This document shows, one piece after another, positions 62,741-64,000 of a stretch of DNA of 64,000 nucleotides (position 1 is its first letter; every line of letters starts with the position of its first letter). Origin of the DNA: JAICYJ01 sp035695105 (GTDB lineage Bacteria > Actinomycetota > Thermoleophilia > Gaiellales > JAICJC01); NCBI GenBank assembly GCA_035695105.1, contig DASSEV010000021.1, forward strand, positions 1-64,000. Reading direction: 5' to 3'. The notes under the pieces are model-generated. The model saw only the letters and a program-made list of their open reading frames with translations, was not told the DNA's origin and searched no databases. A program made the translations under genes and the position numbers.

Positions 62741-63718
62741 GTGGAAGCACACGAACTGCACGACACCCCGCCCTCGGAGGCGATCTCGGGCGCCGGGGAC
62801 ACCGCCCGACGTGTCATCGAGAACGTCGCCCGGGTGATCCATGCGCCGCCGGAGCTGCTCGAGCGATGCGTGCTCGCCATGCTCTGCGAGGGTCACATCA
62901 TCCTCGAGGACTTCCCGGGCGTCGGCAAGACGATGCTGGCCAAGTCGCTGGCCCGGTCGCTCGACTGCGAGTTCGCGCGCATTCAGGCCACCCCCGACCT
63001 CCTGCCCTCCGACATCACCGGCGTCAACGTCTACAACCTGCAGGCGAACGAGTTCGAGTTCCGGCCCGGCCCGGTGTTCGCCAACCTGGTGCTGGTGGAC
63101 GAGATCAACCGCGCCAGCCCGAAGACGCAGTCCGCGCTGCTCGAGTGTATGCAGGAGGGCCAGGTCACGATCGACGGGGCCACCCACCGGCTGGCGCGGC
63201 CGTTCATGGTCATCGCCACCCAGAACCCGATCGAGTACGAGGGGACGTTCCCGCTTCCGGAGGCGCAGCTCGACCGGTTCACGATGCGGCTGCACCTCGG
63301 GTATCCGCCCATCGCCGAGGAGGCGCGCATGCTCGCCGAGCACTCCGCCTCCGAGCCGCTGGAAGAGCTCGAGCCGGTGGCGTCGGCGGCCGATCTGGAG
63401 ACGGCGGTCGAGGCGGTCAAGCGGGTGTACGTGGAGGACAGCCTGAACCGCTACGTGGTCGCAATCCTGAGGCAGACGCGGGCCGACTCACGGCTTGCGC
63501 TCGGCACCAGCCCGCGGGCGGGCATCTCGCTGCTGCGGGTGGCGAAGGCGCACGCGGTGCTGCGCGGCCGCGAGTACGTGATCCCGGCCGACGTCAAGGA
63601 CGTCGCGCCCGACGTCCTGGCCCACCGCGTGATCCTCGCGGCCGACGCGCGCACCGGCGGCGTCGATGCGGCCGACCTGATCCGCGAGGCGGTGGCCCGC
63701 ACACCGGTTCCGGTGTAG
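62741..63718 (+). CDS. MoxR family AAA+ ATPase
   Basis: 325 residues, GTG start with GAGGA upstream. Walker A EDFPGVGKTMLAKSLA, MoxR signature RIQATPDLLPSDITG, Walker B LVLVDEINRASPKTQSALLE, sensor IATQNPIEYEGTFPLPEAQLDRF. MoxR ATPases act as chaperones, often with DUF58 and VWA proteins; a DUF58 gene follows 15 bp later. Confidence 0.93.
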   Translation: MEAHELHDTPPSEAISGAGDTARRVIENVARVIHAPPELLERCVLAMLCEGHIILEDFPGVGKTMLAKSLARSLDCEFARIQATPDLLPSDITGVNVYNLQANEFEFRPGPVFANLVLVDEINRASPKTQSALLECMQEGQVTIDGATHRLARPFMVIATQNPIEYEGTFPLPEAQLDRFTMRLHLGYPPIAEEARMLAEHSASEPLEELEPVASAADLETAVEAVKRVYVEDSLNRYVVAILRQTRADSRLALGTSPRAGISLLRVAKAHAVLRGREYVIPADVKDVAPDVLAHRVILAADARTGGVDAADLIREAVARTPVPV

Positions 63719-63733
63719 GGGTGGGCAGCTGAC

Positions 63734-64000
63734 GTGACCAGCCGCGGCACCGGCACGCTGCTGCTCGCATTCGCGCTCTACATCGCGTCGTGGGGCTTTG
63801 GCACGACCGCCATGTACCCGGTTGCCGTGGGCCTCTTCGCGGCGCCGTTGATCGCATGGCTGTGGGTGCGGCTGACCGCGAAGCCGACGAACCTGCGCCG
63901 GCGGACGGGCCACCGCGAGCTGGTCGAGGGGGGCCGTGTGGGCGTGGAGGTGGAGGTGCGCGGCGACGGCGGTCTGCTCCCCGCCAGGGCCACGATGATC
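63734..64000 (+). CDS. DUF58 membrane protein, N-terminal part
   Basis: 89 codons to the window edge. GTG 63734 opens a chain with two adjacent hydrophobic stretches (about 8-20 and 28-46, AVGLFAAPLIAWLWV), then RRRTGHRELVEGGRVGVEVEVRGDG, the start of the immunoglobulin-like part of DUF58 proteins. Pairing with moxR supports the call. 3' end missing. Confidence 0.78.
   Translation, partial: MTSRGTGTLLLAFALYIASWGFGTTAMYPVAVGLFAAPLIAWLWVRLTAKPTNLRRRTGHRELVEGGRVGVEVEVRGDGGLLPARATMI

Overview
The window is high-GC chromosomal DNA, densely packed, with many 1-4 nt gene overlaps and frequent GTG/TTG starts. The order mihF-gmk-rpoZ-coaBC, a single-chain SecD-SecF fusion, an actinobacterial-type IHF, an actinobacterial-type LexA box and an actinobacterial-style Rel protein all point to the Actinomycetota. 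My inference is a deep-branching class such as Thermoleophilia, but no marker here proves this. Many genes have a TANNNT -10 hexamer 5-9 nt before the start codon and no Shine-Dalgarno sequence, so leaderless transcription looks common. I used that pattern to choose many starts.

Layout. 1-3.4 kb: end of tgt, then secDF. 3.7-5 kb: a GAF/HD-GYP protein and a small gene. 5.1-13.4 kb: a cell-surface glycan cluster (deacetylase-like protein, ATP-grasp ligase, two divergent PAPS sulfotransferases, flippase, glycosyltransferase, phosphodiesterase-superfamily enzyme). 13.4-14.4 kb: an OsmC/CMD redox pair. 14.5-15.6 kb: a yybP-ykoY (manganese) riboswitch in front of a baeRF/Vms1-type release-factor-like gene. 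15.7-20.4 kb: UbiB kinase, ABC-F ATPase, an APH-fold kinase and a decayed GNAT gene. 20.4-26 kb: recJ, rel and small genes. 26-33 kb: mixed housekeeping (fRMsr, thioesterase, phosphomannomutase, GNATs, HIT, CorA, LOG, SanA-like). 33.3-35 kb: a secreted GH114-like glycosidase. 35.3-36 kb: a FrnE/DsbA-family gene with an in-frame UGA at the first catalytic cysteine and a SECIS-like hairpin, so a probable selenoprotein. 36-39.2 kb: a cytoplasmic amide/urea-type binding protein divergent from an HD/LuxR regulator. 39.2-42.1 kb: small genes, a dihaem cytochrome c, a decayed islet and tRNA-Arg(CCG). 42.2-46.6 kb: a dipeptide epimerase/DUF1611 pair (D-glutamate type) and two tandem M29 aminopeptidases. 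46.6-47.9 kb: a divergent folP-like gene facing a LexA-controlled LysM gene with two SOS boxes. 48.2-51.3 kb: RNase Z, two methyltransferases and a UDG. 51.3-60.2 kb: a pyrimidine operon pyrR-B-C-carA-carB-pyrK-pyrD with a 13-codon leader peptide coupled to pyrR. 60.3-64 kb: mihF, gmk, rpoZ, coaBC, moxR and the start of a DUF58 gene.

The pyr operon supplies all enzymes from carbamoyl phosphate to orotate; pyrE and pyrF are not in the window. gmk, rel and rpoZ connect guanine nucleotides, (p)ppGpp and RNA polymerase. The most notable signals are the UGA-containing FrnE gene, the manganese riboswitch on an unexpected target, and the SOS-controlled LysM operon.
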